Both the position numbers and the translations under genes were made by a program. The notes below the pieces were generated by a model. It searched no databases. It saw nothing but the letters and a program-made list of their open reading frames with translations, and was not told the DNA's origin. A stretch of 64,000 nt of DNA from Bacillus niameyensis (GTDB taxonomy: Bacteria; Bacillota; Bacilli; Bacillales; Bacillaceae_C). Shown here piece after piece: positions 46,475-54,776 of this stretch. The stretch lies in NCBI RefSeq assembly GCF_001375535.1, contig NZ_LN831197.1, positions 3,460,184 to 3,524,183 of the forward strand, written 5' to 3'. Each line of letters begins with the position of its first letter. Within the stretch, counting starts at the first letter, position 1.

Positions 46475-46708
46475 ATGGAAAGATTGGTCAGAATTGAAAT
46501 CTTGCTTCCAGCGATTGCATTAGTGTTCCACCCCCGGCAGTTGTTTCAGTGGGAAAAGGCTGAAGCTGTTACCCAACAAATGAAGGGAGTAGCACTTAAG
46601 ATTCCAATGGATAAAGCTCAAAGTTTCATTACTTTGCAGTCGTATAAACAGGGGCAAGTTCTCTAGTTTAAGCCTAGTAGTTTCTCGGGAATATTCAGTC
46701 TTCGTTAA
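46475..46708 (+). pseudogene. Remnant of a further SH3-repeat wall protein
   Basis: ATG at 46475 behind AAGGAAG starts a signal-peptide-like sequence and then MKGVALKIPMDKAQSF.. LQSYKQGQVL, the start of an SH3-like repeat as in the upstream gene. At 46664 an in-frame TAG interrupts it exactly where the family has a residue before F (GQVL-stop-FKPSSFS), and a second stop ends it at 46708. The rest of the gene is gone. Clearly a decayed tandem duplicate. Confidence 0.7.
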
Positions 46709-46837
46709 CATCCGGACTTCCATTCAATATATAACCTGCTACTGCTTGCCAGCAATAATAACCCTAAACGGTAATACTAGTGAATTTTCAGTTTTAACCT
46801 GTTTTAGCATTATGCTATTATTAATCCGAACATGGAC

Positions 46838-46973
46838 TTACCTTGTATCCACAATCTTTGTGTGTAATGCTCCATTTGAGCCTTCTGTAAACTCAAAGAC
46901 CTCTGACCAAACAGTTTATGTTGGGTGCAGGTCCATCTATTGCTTTTATTAGATAACTATTAATATCTGCCAT
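46838..46973 (-). pseudogene. Broken small gene of unknown family
   Basis: On the minus strand GGGAGGG and ATG (46973) start MADINSYLIKAIDGPAPNIN, which stops at a TGA after 26 codons. The +1-shifted frame continues with VFEFTEGSNGALHTKIVDTR and a TAA at 46838. The good ribosome site and the coherent halves suggest a real small gene with a frameshift. I do not recognise the family. Between 46709 and 47057 only this, a short minus-strand scrap (GYILNGSPDVNED) and a terminator are seen. Confidence 0.4.
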
Positions 46974-46999
46974 TATATCCCTCCCTAATAGATTATTGA

Positions 47000-47029
47000 C
47001 CAAAAGAAAAAGAACGCCTTTTATGACGT
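47000..47029 (-). terminator. Terminator of the minus-strand hydrolase gene
   Basis: On the minus strand GAACG..CGTTC with a 10-base loop, followed by TTTTTCTTTT. Confidence 0.7.
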
Positions 47030-47057
47030 TCTCTTCACTAATATTTTTTAGGTATTA

Positions 47058-48041
47058 TTATTGTATTACCTTCAATATATTTTCCTTTAACAATGACGGA
47101 AAGTGTTGAACTAACTCATCATGTTTTTCATAATCTCCTAAATCTAAACTAATATTTTTTAAATTTAGCTCTTTTGTGAATTCCATAAAAGGTAGCACAT
47201 GATTTTTATAATGCGGTTCACCTTTACCTACATGAATCATTACATTTGGTTCGTGTTCACTTTCTTTAACAGCATCAAACAACACTGAATTTAACCACTT
47301 AATATTTTCTTCAGTGAGATCTCCAGCTAAATACTTAAAAATGGGCCTTAAAATGGAGTTGGGTTTATCCACGTCCAGCCTACCAGCTGATAAATAATCG
47401 CCTAAAAGCGTTTGGGGACCACCTACTATTGCACCCCCGTATTTACCTCTATATGTAAAATATAAGGAAGCAAATCCTCCTTTACTAGAACCAATACAGA
47501 GTACATTTTCTTTCCTAATCCCTCGAGAAATTCTTACATCTTCAATTAGTTTTAACACATTATCAGCTATTGAAAATGTTTTGTTTGGCCCTAGATAATA
47601 GGATGTTCGTGTATCTTGATCCGATCCATAATCATCCTTTATATAGAGACGATTAACTTTTACGTCTTTTAGAGATCTGATATAATTATAACCTGGAGTT
47701 CTACTAATGCCTTGGAATCCAACAATTAAGTAGTCGCTTGATTCAACAGGATAAAACAAATATTTAATGCCTTTGGTAGTCAGTTTCTCTACTCTAAGTG
47801 CTTTATATTTTACTTTATCTGTCCACTTTTTATTTACCTTAACTTGATATTTATATGTGTATCTTATATGACTTTCTAATTGGGATACTGGCAGCTCACA
47901 TTTATCCTTAGCTTTTATAACTATCAAATGAGAGAATTCCTTTTTAATTTCATTATAAATAACTAATCTTACATCTTCGTCAATGCCAAACTCCTTATAA
48001 GGTTCAAAGGTTAGCACCTGTTCTTTTGCTTCGTTAATCAT
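47058..48041 (-). CDS. Alpha/beta hydrolase with N-terminal beta domain (paralogue of 38.7 kb gene)
   Basis: 327 residues, no signal peptide. The N-terminal about 95 residues are a beta-rich domain (LESHIRYTYKYQVKVNKKW) that is probably Ig-like. The hydrolase part has YNYIRSLKDVKVNRLYIKDD, the nucleophile elbow CIGSSKGGFASLYF, PQTLLGDYL and a candidate His in YEKHDELVQHFPSLL. It parallels the plus-strand protein at 38.7 kb with the accessory domain on the other end. Likely an esterase or acyltransferase in polymer decoration; not demonstrated. I start at ATG 48041, six bases after GGGGAGG; a GTG at 48056 lies before that site. It has its own terminator and faces away from the lipoprotein gene. 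Confidence 0.7.
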   Translation of the reverse strand: MINEAKEQVLTFEPYKEFGIDEDVRLVIYNEIKKEFSHLIVIKAKDKCELPVSQLESHIRYTYKYQVKVNKKWTDKVKYKALRVEKLTTKGIKYLFYPVESSDYLIVGFQGISRTPGYNYIRSLKDVKVNRLYIKDDYGSDQDTRTSYYLGPNKTFSIADNVLKLIEDVRISRGIRKENVLCIGSSKGGFASLYFTYRGKYGGAIVGGPQTLLGDYLSAGRLDVDKPNSILRPIFKYLAGDLTEENIKWLNSVLFDAVKESEHEPNVMIHVGKGEPHYKNHVLPFMEFTKELNLKNISLDLGDYEKHDELVQHFPSLLKENILKVIQ

Positions 48042-48180
48042 AAACATCCTCCCCACAATAAAAAATACATCACACCAATTGATATAGTAAACACTACTAA
48101 GTTACCATTTTAGTATAAAAAAAGAAAATTTATGAGCATACGTGTTATAATGCGTTATATAAAATTTAGGAGGAATTTTT

Positions 48181-48522
48181 GTGAAGAAAATAATAGTCCT
48201 AATTATTGCTAGCCTTTTTGTTATAGCAACTGGATGCAGTCCCGCTAACACTTCGAAAAGCGAACCTGAAATTTTAGATCTCACAATTGAAATAGTAGAC
48301 GACTCTAATTTTAACGTTGTTACTACTGCAGAAGGAGATCAATTAAGGTATGCATATTACGTATTTAAAGACAATGAGGTTCTCGAAAAATTTGCATACG
48401 GAAAAGATGCTCACTTTTCTTACTCCGCTAAAGAACCAGGTTTGTATAAGGTAAGGTCCTACATAAAAGATAAAGACGGAAAAATAGTTCGTAAAGATAC
48501 GAAAGAAGTCGAGATCGAATAA
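48181..48522 (+). CDS. Small lipoprotein with a single Ig-like domain
   Basis: 113 residues: signal peptide with lipobox ATGC (Cys19), a short Ser/Asn linker, then one Ig-like domain (LRYAYYVFKDNEVLEKFAYG, GLYKVRSYIKDKDGKIV) almost the same in pattern as the Ig-like end of the 38.7 kb hydrolase (VAWYVYKDNKIIDKFGYAK). It would sit on the outer face of the membrane. GTG start with AGGAGG. A TGTTATAAT extended -10 lies about 45 bases upstream. It may be the extracytoplasmic partner or a polymer-binding factor of the same system (inference). Confidence 0.75.
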   Translation: MKKIIVLIIASLFVIATGCSPANTSKSEPEILDLTIEIVDDSNFNVVTTAEGDQLRYAYYVFKDNEVLEKFAYGKDAHFSYSAKEPGLYKVRSYIKDKDGKIVRKDTKEVEIE

Positions 48523-48529
48523 TATATTG

Positions 48530-50340
48530 GAGGCTGGGACAAACCCTCTCTCTGAGATGAAAAAGCCGGTGAAATTTTACGACGAGTAAAATTTCACCGG
48601 CTTTAATTATTTTCGAATAAACATAAGGACCACTTCTGATAAAATAAAGTTACCACACCAAATCTTATCGGAAAGAAGGGTCCTTATGTTTAAAGATTAT
48701 AACATGAATCAACTAACTTTGCCTTTGGATTTAGAAGTAAAATTACAAAATAATGACATCGCATTTCATATCTATCATTTGGTTGAAAGCATTCCTCATG
48801 AAGCGTTCGAAGCATTTCTTCGAAATGAGGGTTGTCCTGCTTACCACCCACGCATGATGCTTAAAATTATCTTATGCGGCTACACGCAATCTGTCTTCTC
48901 GGGGCGCAAAATTGAAGCCTTATTGAAAGACAGTATCCGAATGATGTGGCTGGCTCAAGGGTATGAACCTCCCCCTAGCTACCGCACAATCAATCGATTC
49001 CGTGTACAATCAGAAGTGAAAGAGCTAATTCGCTAATGTTTTGTTCAATTCCGCTGTCAGCTTGTGCAAGAAAATATGATTGATCAAGAAGTGATTTTTA
49101 TTGACGGCACAAAGATTGAAGCGAACGCGAATAAATTTACATTTGTGTGGAAGAAATCTGTAGAGAAATATCATTCCAGCTTAGTAGAGAAATCCAATCA
49201 ACTTTACGAGGAACTACTTGAAAAGGAAATCATGCCAGAAATCGAACGGGAGAGTGAAGAAGAATTCACACTGGATGAACTCACTCAAGTGGCTCGAAAA
49301 GTGGACGAAGTGGTTTCGGTATATGATCAAAAAGTCGAAGAATCACCGGACGCCAAAGAACGAAAAACGTTGAGAAGTGAAAGGAAATTTCCAAAACAGG
49401 CACGCAAAACACTAATCGATTTCGTCGTCCGAAAACAGAAGTATCAGAAGGAATTTGAAATATTCGGCACGCGAAATAGTTATTCGAAAACGGATCATGA
49501 CGCCACATTTATGCGGATGAAAGATGACTATATGAAAAATGGCCAATTGAAAGCACGGTTACAATGTGCAAGTTGCAACCAAAGGTCAATTCGCACGCGC
49601 TTATAGTCTATCTCCGAATCCGACAGACACACCTACATTGATCCCTTTCCCAGATGTAATCGAGCAGGACTATTTTGTGAATTACCGAAGCATATTGTCG
49701 CAGACGCAGGATACGGTAGTGAACAGAACGATGGTGACTTTCCCTCGAATCGTAAACGAGAGGCTTTAATTACGTACGGATGTACATAAAAGAACAAAAG
49801 AGGAAATACCAACAGACCAAGTTCAATTCTGCAATCTGGCAGTATGATCAGGAAAATGATGTGTATACATGTCCGAATCAGCAACGTCTCCTATTCAAAT
49901 ATCACTCTGTCCGCACAGAAAAAAACTGGCTTCACGCGTGAATTTAAGGTATCCGAATGCGAAAACTGTTCAGGACGACCAGTTTCGTTCATCGTGCACG
50001 AAAGCGAAAGAAGAAAACCATCGAAAGCTAATGGTGAACGAGAAATGGGAACAACAAAAAGAATATGTAAAAACAAAGCTTTCAGATGAAAAAACGGGTT
50101 CCATCTATCGTCAGCGCAAAATTGAGGTAGAACCAGTTTTTGGATTCTTGAAGGCAAGTTTGCGTTTCACTCGATTTTCCGTACGAGGAAAATCGAGGGT
50201 TAAAACGAAATGGGCTTTGCGTTAGTAGTGAATTTAAGAAAGTTCACTGCTAACCACTATGATTTATACCCAAAAATAGAGAAAGGGGCGTACTCAAATA
50301 CTCCTTTCTCATTATTTGAAGCTAGTTATGTCCCAGCCTC
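48530..50340 (+). mobile_element. Degenerate IS1182-family insertion sequence
   Basis: Terminal inverted repeats GAGGCTGGGACA (48530-48541) and TGTCCCAGCCTC (50329-50340) bound 1811 bases, the usual size for this family. The interior encodes one transposase on the plus strand, broken by a stop and several frameshifts. A hairpin of AAAATTTCACCGGCTTT/AAGCCGGTGAAATTTT type lies just inside the left end. No clear target duplication is visible. Not autonomous. Confidence 0.85.
48686..50280 (+). pseudogene. IS1182-type DDE transposase, inactivated
   Basis: It starts MFKDYNMNQLTLPLDLEVKL (DUF772-type N-terminus). An in-frame TAA at 49034 interrupts at KELIR-stop-CFVQFRC; the frame resumes with VIFIDGTKIEANA (first catalytic Asp). 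A frameshift near 49558 moves to the frame of GYNVQVATKGQFA, another near 49680 to LPKHIVADAGYGSEQNDGDF (second Asp), and further shifts follow before VEPVFGFLKASLRFTRFSVR (catalytic Glu) and NEMGFALVVNLRKF. At least one stop and three frameshifts, so dead. Confidence 0.85.
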
Positions 50341-50414
50341 TTTCTTTAAAGGATTCGAGTAGATTCGACGCAAATACATGTGAAGTATTATTTTTTGACA
50401 CATATTTGACAATA

Positions 50415-50443
50415 TTGACAAGTTTTCGCGACTAGTCTAAAAT
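50415..50443 (+). promoter_or_regulatory. SigA promoter of the tarI operon with inverted repeat over the -10
   Basis: TTGACA (50415-50420), 17 bases, TAAAAT (50438-50443). The inverted repeat GACTAGT (50430-50436) / ACTAGTC (50445-50451) brackets the -10, as an operator would. It is about 90 bases before the tarI ATG. Confidence 0.55.
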
Positions 50444-50531
50444 AACTAGTCAGAATATCATGTATTCTTGCGAAATAAATAATAGTATAATAATACCTAT
50501 AACCCTTAACCTATACAATCAGGAGGTCTTC

Positions 50532-51221
50532 ATGAAAAGATTCTCTCTCATCCTGCTATCCGGCGGGATTGGTAAGCGAATGCAGTTGAACGTTCCGAAA
50601 CAGTTTTTATTACTAGCGGGGAAGCCCATTTTTATTCATGTGTTGGAAAAGGTGGATGTGATTCCGGAAATTATGGAAATCATTATTCCTTGTCCACCTG
50701 AGTTTCTATTGAAAACGGAAGAAATTATTCAAGATTACGGGTTTACAACACCTATCCACTGTATAGAGGGTGGGGAAACGAGACAGGAGTCTGTTTTTAA
50801 AGGTTTGCAACATGCAAATTATGATCAAGCAGTTATACATGAAGCGGTTCGACCTTTTGTTTCAAGGGAAGAATTTTCTAGGTTAATTCATGCAGAATGT
50901 GAAAGCGCCATCTATGGGTTGGATATTCCCTTTACTGTATTACAAGGAAAAGAAATAGTTGAAGGGAACCTGCAGCGTGATCAGCTCGTTAATGTTCAAT
51001 TACCACACAAGTTCCCAAAGCAGAGACTTTTGTATGCTCATGAATGCGCTCGGGAAGATGGGCTTGAGTTTACGGAGGATGCTAGTCTTTACTACCATTA
51101 TTATAAGTCTTCCATTTCGATTCTAAAAGGAAGCGAATACAATATTAAAATCACGAAACCGATTGATCGTAAGATTGCGGAGGCTATTTATAAAGAAACG
51201 ATTTTAATGGAGGGTTCATGA
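50532..51221 (+). CDS. tarI: D-ribitol-5-phosphate cytidylyltransferase TarI
   Basis: A 229-residue IspD/TarI cytidylyltransferase. LILLSGGIGKRM and VPKQFLLLAGKP form the CTP-binding loop; ETRQESVFKGL, HEAVRPFVS and FTEDASLYYHY are family motifs. It should make CDP-ribitol. IspD itself would use methylerythritol phosphate, but linkage to an SDR reductase and two PF04464 transferases favours TarI. I start at ATG 50532 behind AGGAGG; an upstream extension to 50460 has no site. It overlaps the next gene by one base, so the pair is translationally coupled. Confidence 0.88.
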   Translation: MKRFSLILLSGGIGKRMQLNVPKQFLLLAGKPIFIHVLEKVDVIPEIMEIIIPCPPEFLLKTEEIIQDYGFTTPIHCIEGGETRQESVFKGLQHANYDQAVIHEAVRPFVSREEFSRLIHAECESAIYGLDIPFTVLQGKEIVEGNLQRDQLVNVQLPHKFPKQRLLYAHECAREDGLEFTEDASLYYHYYKSSISILKGSEYNIKITKPIDRKIAEAIYKETILMEGS

Positions 51222-51961
51222 TGACGAAAACTTGTATTATAACTGGAGCAAGTCGAGGAATTGGACGAGCCATTGCTATATCCTTGAGCGAAAGAGCTGA
51301 CATTACGAACTTTGTTTTGATCTCGAGAACAGAAGCGGGATTAAAGGAAACTATAAAACTAATGAAACCGGGAAAAAAGGTTGAAAGTTATGCGATCGAT
51401 TTAACAGATTACGATGTTGCAAGAGATGTCGTTCAAAGTATTGGGACACGCTTTGGGACGATCGATATGCTTATTAATGTTGCGGGGTACGCGAATCCAA
51501 AGTCACTTCTTGAGACATCTGTTGAAGATTGGGAAAAAACATATCAAATCAATGTCCATTCTATTTTTAATATGACGAAAGAAACAGTTAAGTTCATGAA
51601 AAGAACAGGCGGTCAAATTTTAAATGTGGCATCTACTGCGGGGAGTACAGCACGCCCAGGCTGGCTTGCCTATGCTTCTTCAAAAGCAGCGATTATCAAT
51701 ATGTCTCAGACATTGTCTGAAGAATTATCAGAATACGGAATTCTCGTTTATTGCATCTCACCTGGAAGATGTGCGACAGAACTAAGGAAAGTATTGGCTC
51801 CTGATGAAGATCCAACGACAATTATGCAACCGGAACATGTCGGGGAAGTCGTGAATCGACTTTTATCTGATGATGGTGTCTGTCTCGACGGTCAGAATAT
51901 AGTTGTGAGAAAGCAAGTAACGAAAACACCGGTCCCGCAGCCGACCGAACAAATTAATTAA
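51221..51961 (+). CDS. Short-chain dehydrogenase, probable ribulose-5-phosphate reductase
   Basis: A 246-residue SDR: TGASRGIGRA (NADPH loop), NVAG, and the catalytic Ser and Tyr-xxx-Lys in NVASTAGS..YASSKAA. In Haemophilus Bcs1/Acs1 an IspD-like cytidylyltransferase is fused to an SDR that reduces ribulose-5-phosphate; here the two halves are separate, overlapping genes in the same order. It differs from the zinc-dependent MDR-type TarJ of S. aureus and B. subtilis W23. I choose the second of two adjacent ATGs (51221), seven bases after GGAGG. Confidence 0.8.
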   Translation: MTKTCIITGASRGIGRAIAISLSERADITNFVLISRTEAGLKETIKLMKPGKKVESYAIDLTDYDVARDVVQSIGTRFGTIDMLINVAGYANPKSLLETSVEDWEKTYQINVHSIFNMTKETVKFMKRTGGQILNVASTAGSTARPGWLAYASSKAAIINMSQTLSEELSEYGILVYCISPGRCATELRKVLAPDEDPTTIMQPEHVGEVVNRLLSDDGVCLDGQNIVVRKQVTKTPVPQPTEQIN

Positions 51962-51990
51962 TAATACTATCAACATATGAGGCGGTAAGC

Positions 51991-53313
51991 ATGAACGGAA
52001 AATTAATAGAGATGATCCAAATTATCCTTTTGTTACTTATCTTAATTTCAGTTAATGGAAAACTAATAAAAAAATGCAGGTTGATTGCTAAACGAACATT
52101 AGTAGTCACAGTTCACTTTCTTTCAAAACTAGTACCTAAATCTCGTAATCTCGTTGTATTTGGCGGAGAAAATGGTAATGGGTTCAGAGGGAATACGAAA
52201 TACTTATTTTTAGAGATGGCCAAAAATTCCAATTTGCGTTGTGTCTGGATATCCCGAAGCAATCGGGTCGTTACAGAATTAAACAAACAAGGATATCAGG
52301 CTTATAAACATCATTCTCTAAAAGGGATCTACTTCCAACTACGTGCTAAGTTAGTCATCCATTCACATTCGATTAATGATGACTTTAGTAAGTCTTTCTT
52401 AGGGGGAGCTATTTCCTACAATACATGGCATGGGGTTGGATTAAAAAAGGTATGGGGAGCGAATAAGAAGACATTCTCGTATAAAATTTTGCATAATCCC
52501 AGCTTTTTAAAGCGTTTCTTCGGAACTTTTGTAGTAAAGACGAATCAAGCAAAAACAAACTATATTGTATCGACGAGTGAAGCCGTGTCGTCCTATTACC
52601 CAGAGACATTTTTAGTCCCGAAAAAAAATGTGCTTCAACTTGGACAAGTTCGGAACGATGTTTTTTTCAAAGACACTGAAGAAGATTTGGCTATTCCTGA
52701 ATGGATTCGCAATGAAAAAATTATTATGTACATGCCAACACATCGGAATTTTGGCAAATTGGAAACAGATATTAATTTAGTCTTTGATTTTCAAAAGTTA
52801 AATGAGCTGTGCGAGCGGACAGGGTATAAGTTTCTCGTGAAACGTCATATGTATAGTAGTGGCCAGGTGCCGAGTATCTATAAAAATATTATTGATATTA
52901 GTGATGAAACGTATGATCCGCAGCTTCTACTAAAATATACTGATGTTTTAGTGACGGATTATTCAAGTTGTTACACAGATTATTTGCTACTAGATAGGCC
53001 GGTACTCTTTTACAGTTATGATTTAAGCCTTTATTTGCAGAAATCGAATGAAATGTATTTTAATTATTTTGATGTTACGCCTGGACCAAAGGTAAATGAA
53101 TTCTCCGAGTTTATTGCAGAATTAGAGCGATCGATGGAGGAGCCTAGTTTATACGCCGAAGATCGAAAACGCGTATTGGACATCTTTTATTCAAAAGAGA
53201 ACCAGGGTGAGGTCTTACAAAAGCAAGTAGATTATATTTACGAAGAAATTTTAGGGGTTCCTTCTACCAATATAAAGGTCGATCAGAATGTCTCAAAAAC
53301 TTTAAATATATAG
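51991..53313 (+). CDS. CDP-polyol phosphotransferase (PF04464), divergent
   Basis: 440 residues. An N-terminal hydrophobic helix (IIQILLLLLILISVNG region) anchors it to the membrane. Motifs NTWHGVGLKKVWG (catalytic His), LGQVRNDVFF, IMYMPTHRNFG, FLVKRHMY (second His), VTDYSSCYTDYLLL and DVTPGPKV are all present but more divergent than in the other copies. Following tarI and the SDR, it may be a ribitol-phosphate primase or polymerase (TarK/TarL-like), by context only. ATG behind GAGGCGG. Next gene 16 bases downstream. Confidence 0.82.
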   Translation: MNGKLIEMIQIILLLLILISVNGKLIKKCRLIAKRTLVVTVHFLSKLVPKSRNLVVFGGENGNGFRGNTKYLFLEMAKNSNLRCVWISRSNRVVTELNKQGYQAYKHHSLKGIYFQLRAKLVIHSHSINDDFSKSFLGGAISYNTWHGVGLKKVWGANKKTFSYKILHNPSFLKRFFGTFVVKTNQAKTNYIVSTSEAVSSYYPETFLVPKKNVLQLGQVRNDVFFKDTEEDLAIPEWIRNEKIIMYMPTHRNFGKLETDINLVFDFQKLNELCERTGYKFLVKRHMYSSGQVPSIYKNIIDISDETYDPQLLLKYTDVLVTDYSSCYTDYLLLDRPVLFYSYDLSLYLQKSNEMYFNYFDVTPGPKVNEFSEFIAELERSMEEPSLYAEDRKRVLDIFYSKENQGEVLQKQVDYIYEEILGVPSTNIKVDQNVSKTLNI

Positions 53314-53329
53314 AGAGGTAGGTAAGTGT

Positions 53330-54520
53330 ATGAGTTTTCTCAAGCTAATGCCTACTGTCATTGTGAAATATATGTTAAAAACCTTTCATGGGTTGTTTTG
53401 TTTATTCTACAAAATCAACCCTGAAAAGGTGACGTTTGCATCCTATAGATCGAATAAATTACAAGATAATCTGGCGTTTGTTCATAAGGAAATGCTGGAA
53501 AAATATCCGCAATACAAGCCTTATTATCTGTTTAAGAAATTCGATAGCTCACTAAAGGGGAAAGTGAGTTATATTTTCCATATGATTCATGCGTGTTACC
53601 AAATCGCAACTTCCCGTTATTTTATTATTGATGATTTCTATTTTCCTATTTATGTGATTAAGCCTCGTAAAGGTGTTGAGATTGTTCAGCTCTGGCACAG
53701 TGCAGGTGCATTTAAAAAATTTGGTTTAAGTACAGTGGATAAACCTTTTGGTCCAAGCCGTGATTATTTAAAACATGTTGCGATTCACGGAAACTATTCA
53801 AAGGCCTATGTTAGTTCTAGTGAAGTCATTCCCTTTTTTGCCGAAGCTTTCAATATGCCGGAGGAGAAAATTTATCCATTGGGTGTTCCAAGAACGGATT
53901 ACTTTTATTCGAAGGATGTGATTGCGAATTTGCGAGCGGACTTCTTCGCAGCATTTCCAGAGTTAAAAGGAAAGAAGATCTTGCTTTATGCACCGACTTT
54001 TCGAGGGAAAAGTCATTACCAAGATGAATTTGAATTACCATTCGATGTGAATAAAATGGCTGAGCAACTTGGAGAGAATTATGCACTTCTCATCCATTTA
54101 CACCCTTATATGCAAGCAACAGATCTGAAATTGGGTGCGAATCGCTTTGCTGTGCACATTAAAGATGCTTTTGTTATTGAGGAACTTTTAGCCGTCTCCG
54201 ATCTACTAATCACGGATTATTCCACTGTTTTCTTTGACTATAGCTTGCTCGGGCGACCGATTATTTTTTACCCGTATGATCTCGAAGATTATATTCGGAG
54301 TCGGGATTTCTATTATTCCTATGAAGACCTGATCCCTGGCCCAATGGTGACGGATACGGATTCACTCATTCATTTGATTAAGGAAAGGGCGTATAGTACG
54401 AAAGAGGTATCAGAGTTTCGTGAAAGATTTTTTGATCATCATGATGGGCGGGCTGCGGAAAGAATCGCCCATCATATATTTGGCGGAACTGCAGACCAAA
54501 CTAAAGGAAAGAAGCTCTGA
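53330..54520 (+). CDS. CDP-glycerol/ribitol phosphotransferase, TagB-like
   Basis: 396 residues of PF04464. Motifs VQLWHSAGAFKKFGL, LGVPRTDYFY, ILLYAPTFRGK, LLIHLHPYM, ITDYSTVFFDY and EDLIPGPMV. It is closer to TagB (LWHAAGAIKQFGL) than to the TagF-like copies, so it may place the first polyol phosphate for the second polymer type, e.g. a TarB or TarF role. ATG after GAGGTAGG, 16 bases after the preceding gene. It ends with a terminator, which closes a four-gene operon with tarI. Confidence 0.85.
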   Translation: MSFLKLMPTVIVKYMLKTFHGLFCLFYKINPEKVTFASYRSNKLQDNLAFVHKEMLEKYPQYKPYYLFKKFDSSLKGKVSYIFHMIHACYQIATSRYFIIDDFYFPIYVIKPRKGVEIVQLWHSAGAFKKFGLSTVDKPFGPSRDYLKHVAIHGNYSKAYVSSSEVIPFFAEAFNMPEEKIYPLGVPRTDYFYSKDVIANLRADFFAAFPELKGKKILLYAPTFRGKSHYQDEFELPFDVNKMAEQLGENYALLIHLHPYMQATDLKLGANRFAVHIKDAFVIEELLAVSDLLITDYSTVFFDYSLLGRPIIFYPYDLEDYIRSRDFYYSYEDLIPGPMVTDTDSLIHLIKERAYSTKEVSEFRERFFDHHDGRAAERIAHHIFGGTADQTKGKKL

Positions 54521-54538
54521 TGTTAGGGCTTCTTTTTT
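54509..54538 (+). terminator. Terminator of the tarI operon
   Basis: AAGAAGC pairs with GCTTCTT over a 12-base loop, then TTTT. It overlaps the last codons. Confidence 0.8.
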
Positions 54539-54572
54539 GTGCGGATTTCGAGTTGTGTTAGGTATCTTGAGA

Positions 54573-54594
54573 ATTAATCAAACGTTTGATTAAT
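54573..54594. repeat. 22-bp perfect palindrome (ATTAATCAAAC / GTTTGATTAAT)
   Basis: Two 11-base halves with no spacer. It has the look of a TetR-type operator but stands about 180 bases before gtaB, with no regulator gene near. Confidence 0.5.
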
Positions 54595-54691
54595 AGCGTT
54601 TAGATGGATAAATGAGACATTAAGCAGGTAAAAAGGCAATAAAGTAGAAAGAAATAGCTATGTGGGCAGTCTTTACTCGAAGTACAAAAAA

Positions 54692-54722
54692 ATTCGACAA
54701 ACTTCGGGGCGTGCCTGTCACC
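54692..54722. repeat. Short dispersed repeat, copy 2
   Basis: TTCGACAAACTTCGGGGCG followed by TGCCTGTCACC repeats the element at 4888-4917 with few differences, again in an intergenic gap. Confidence 0.5.
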
Positions 54723-54776
54723 ACCCGAATAATTCCCCACATTATGGAAATACTTTTATATGGAGGTTGACGTTTT

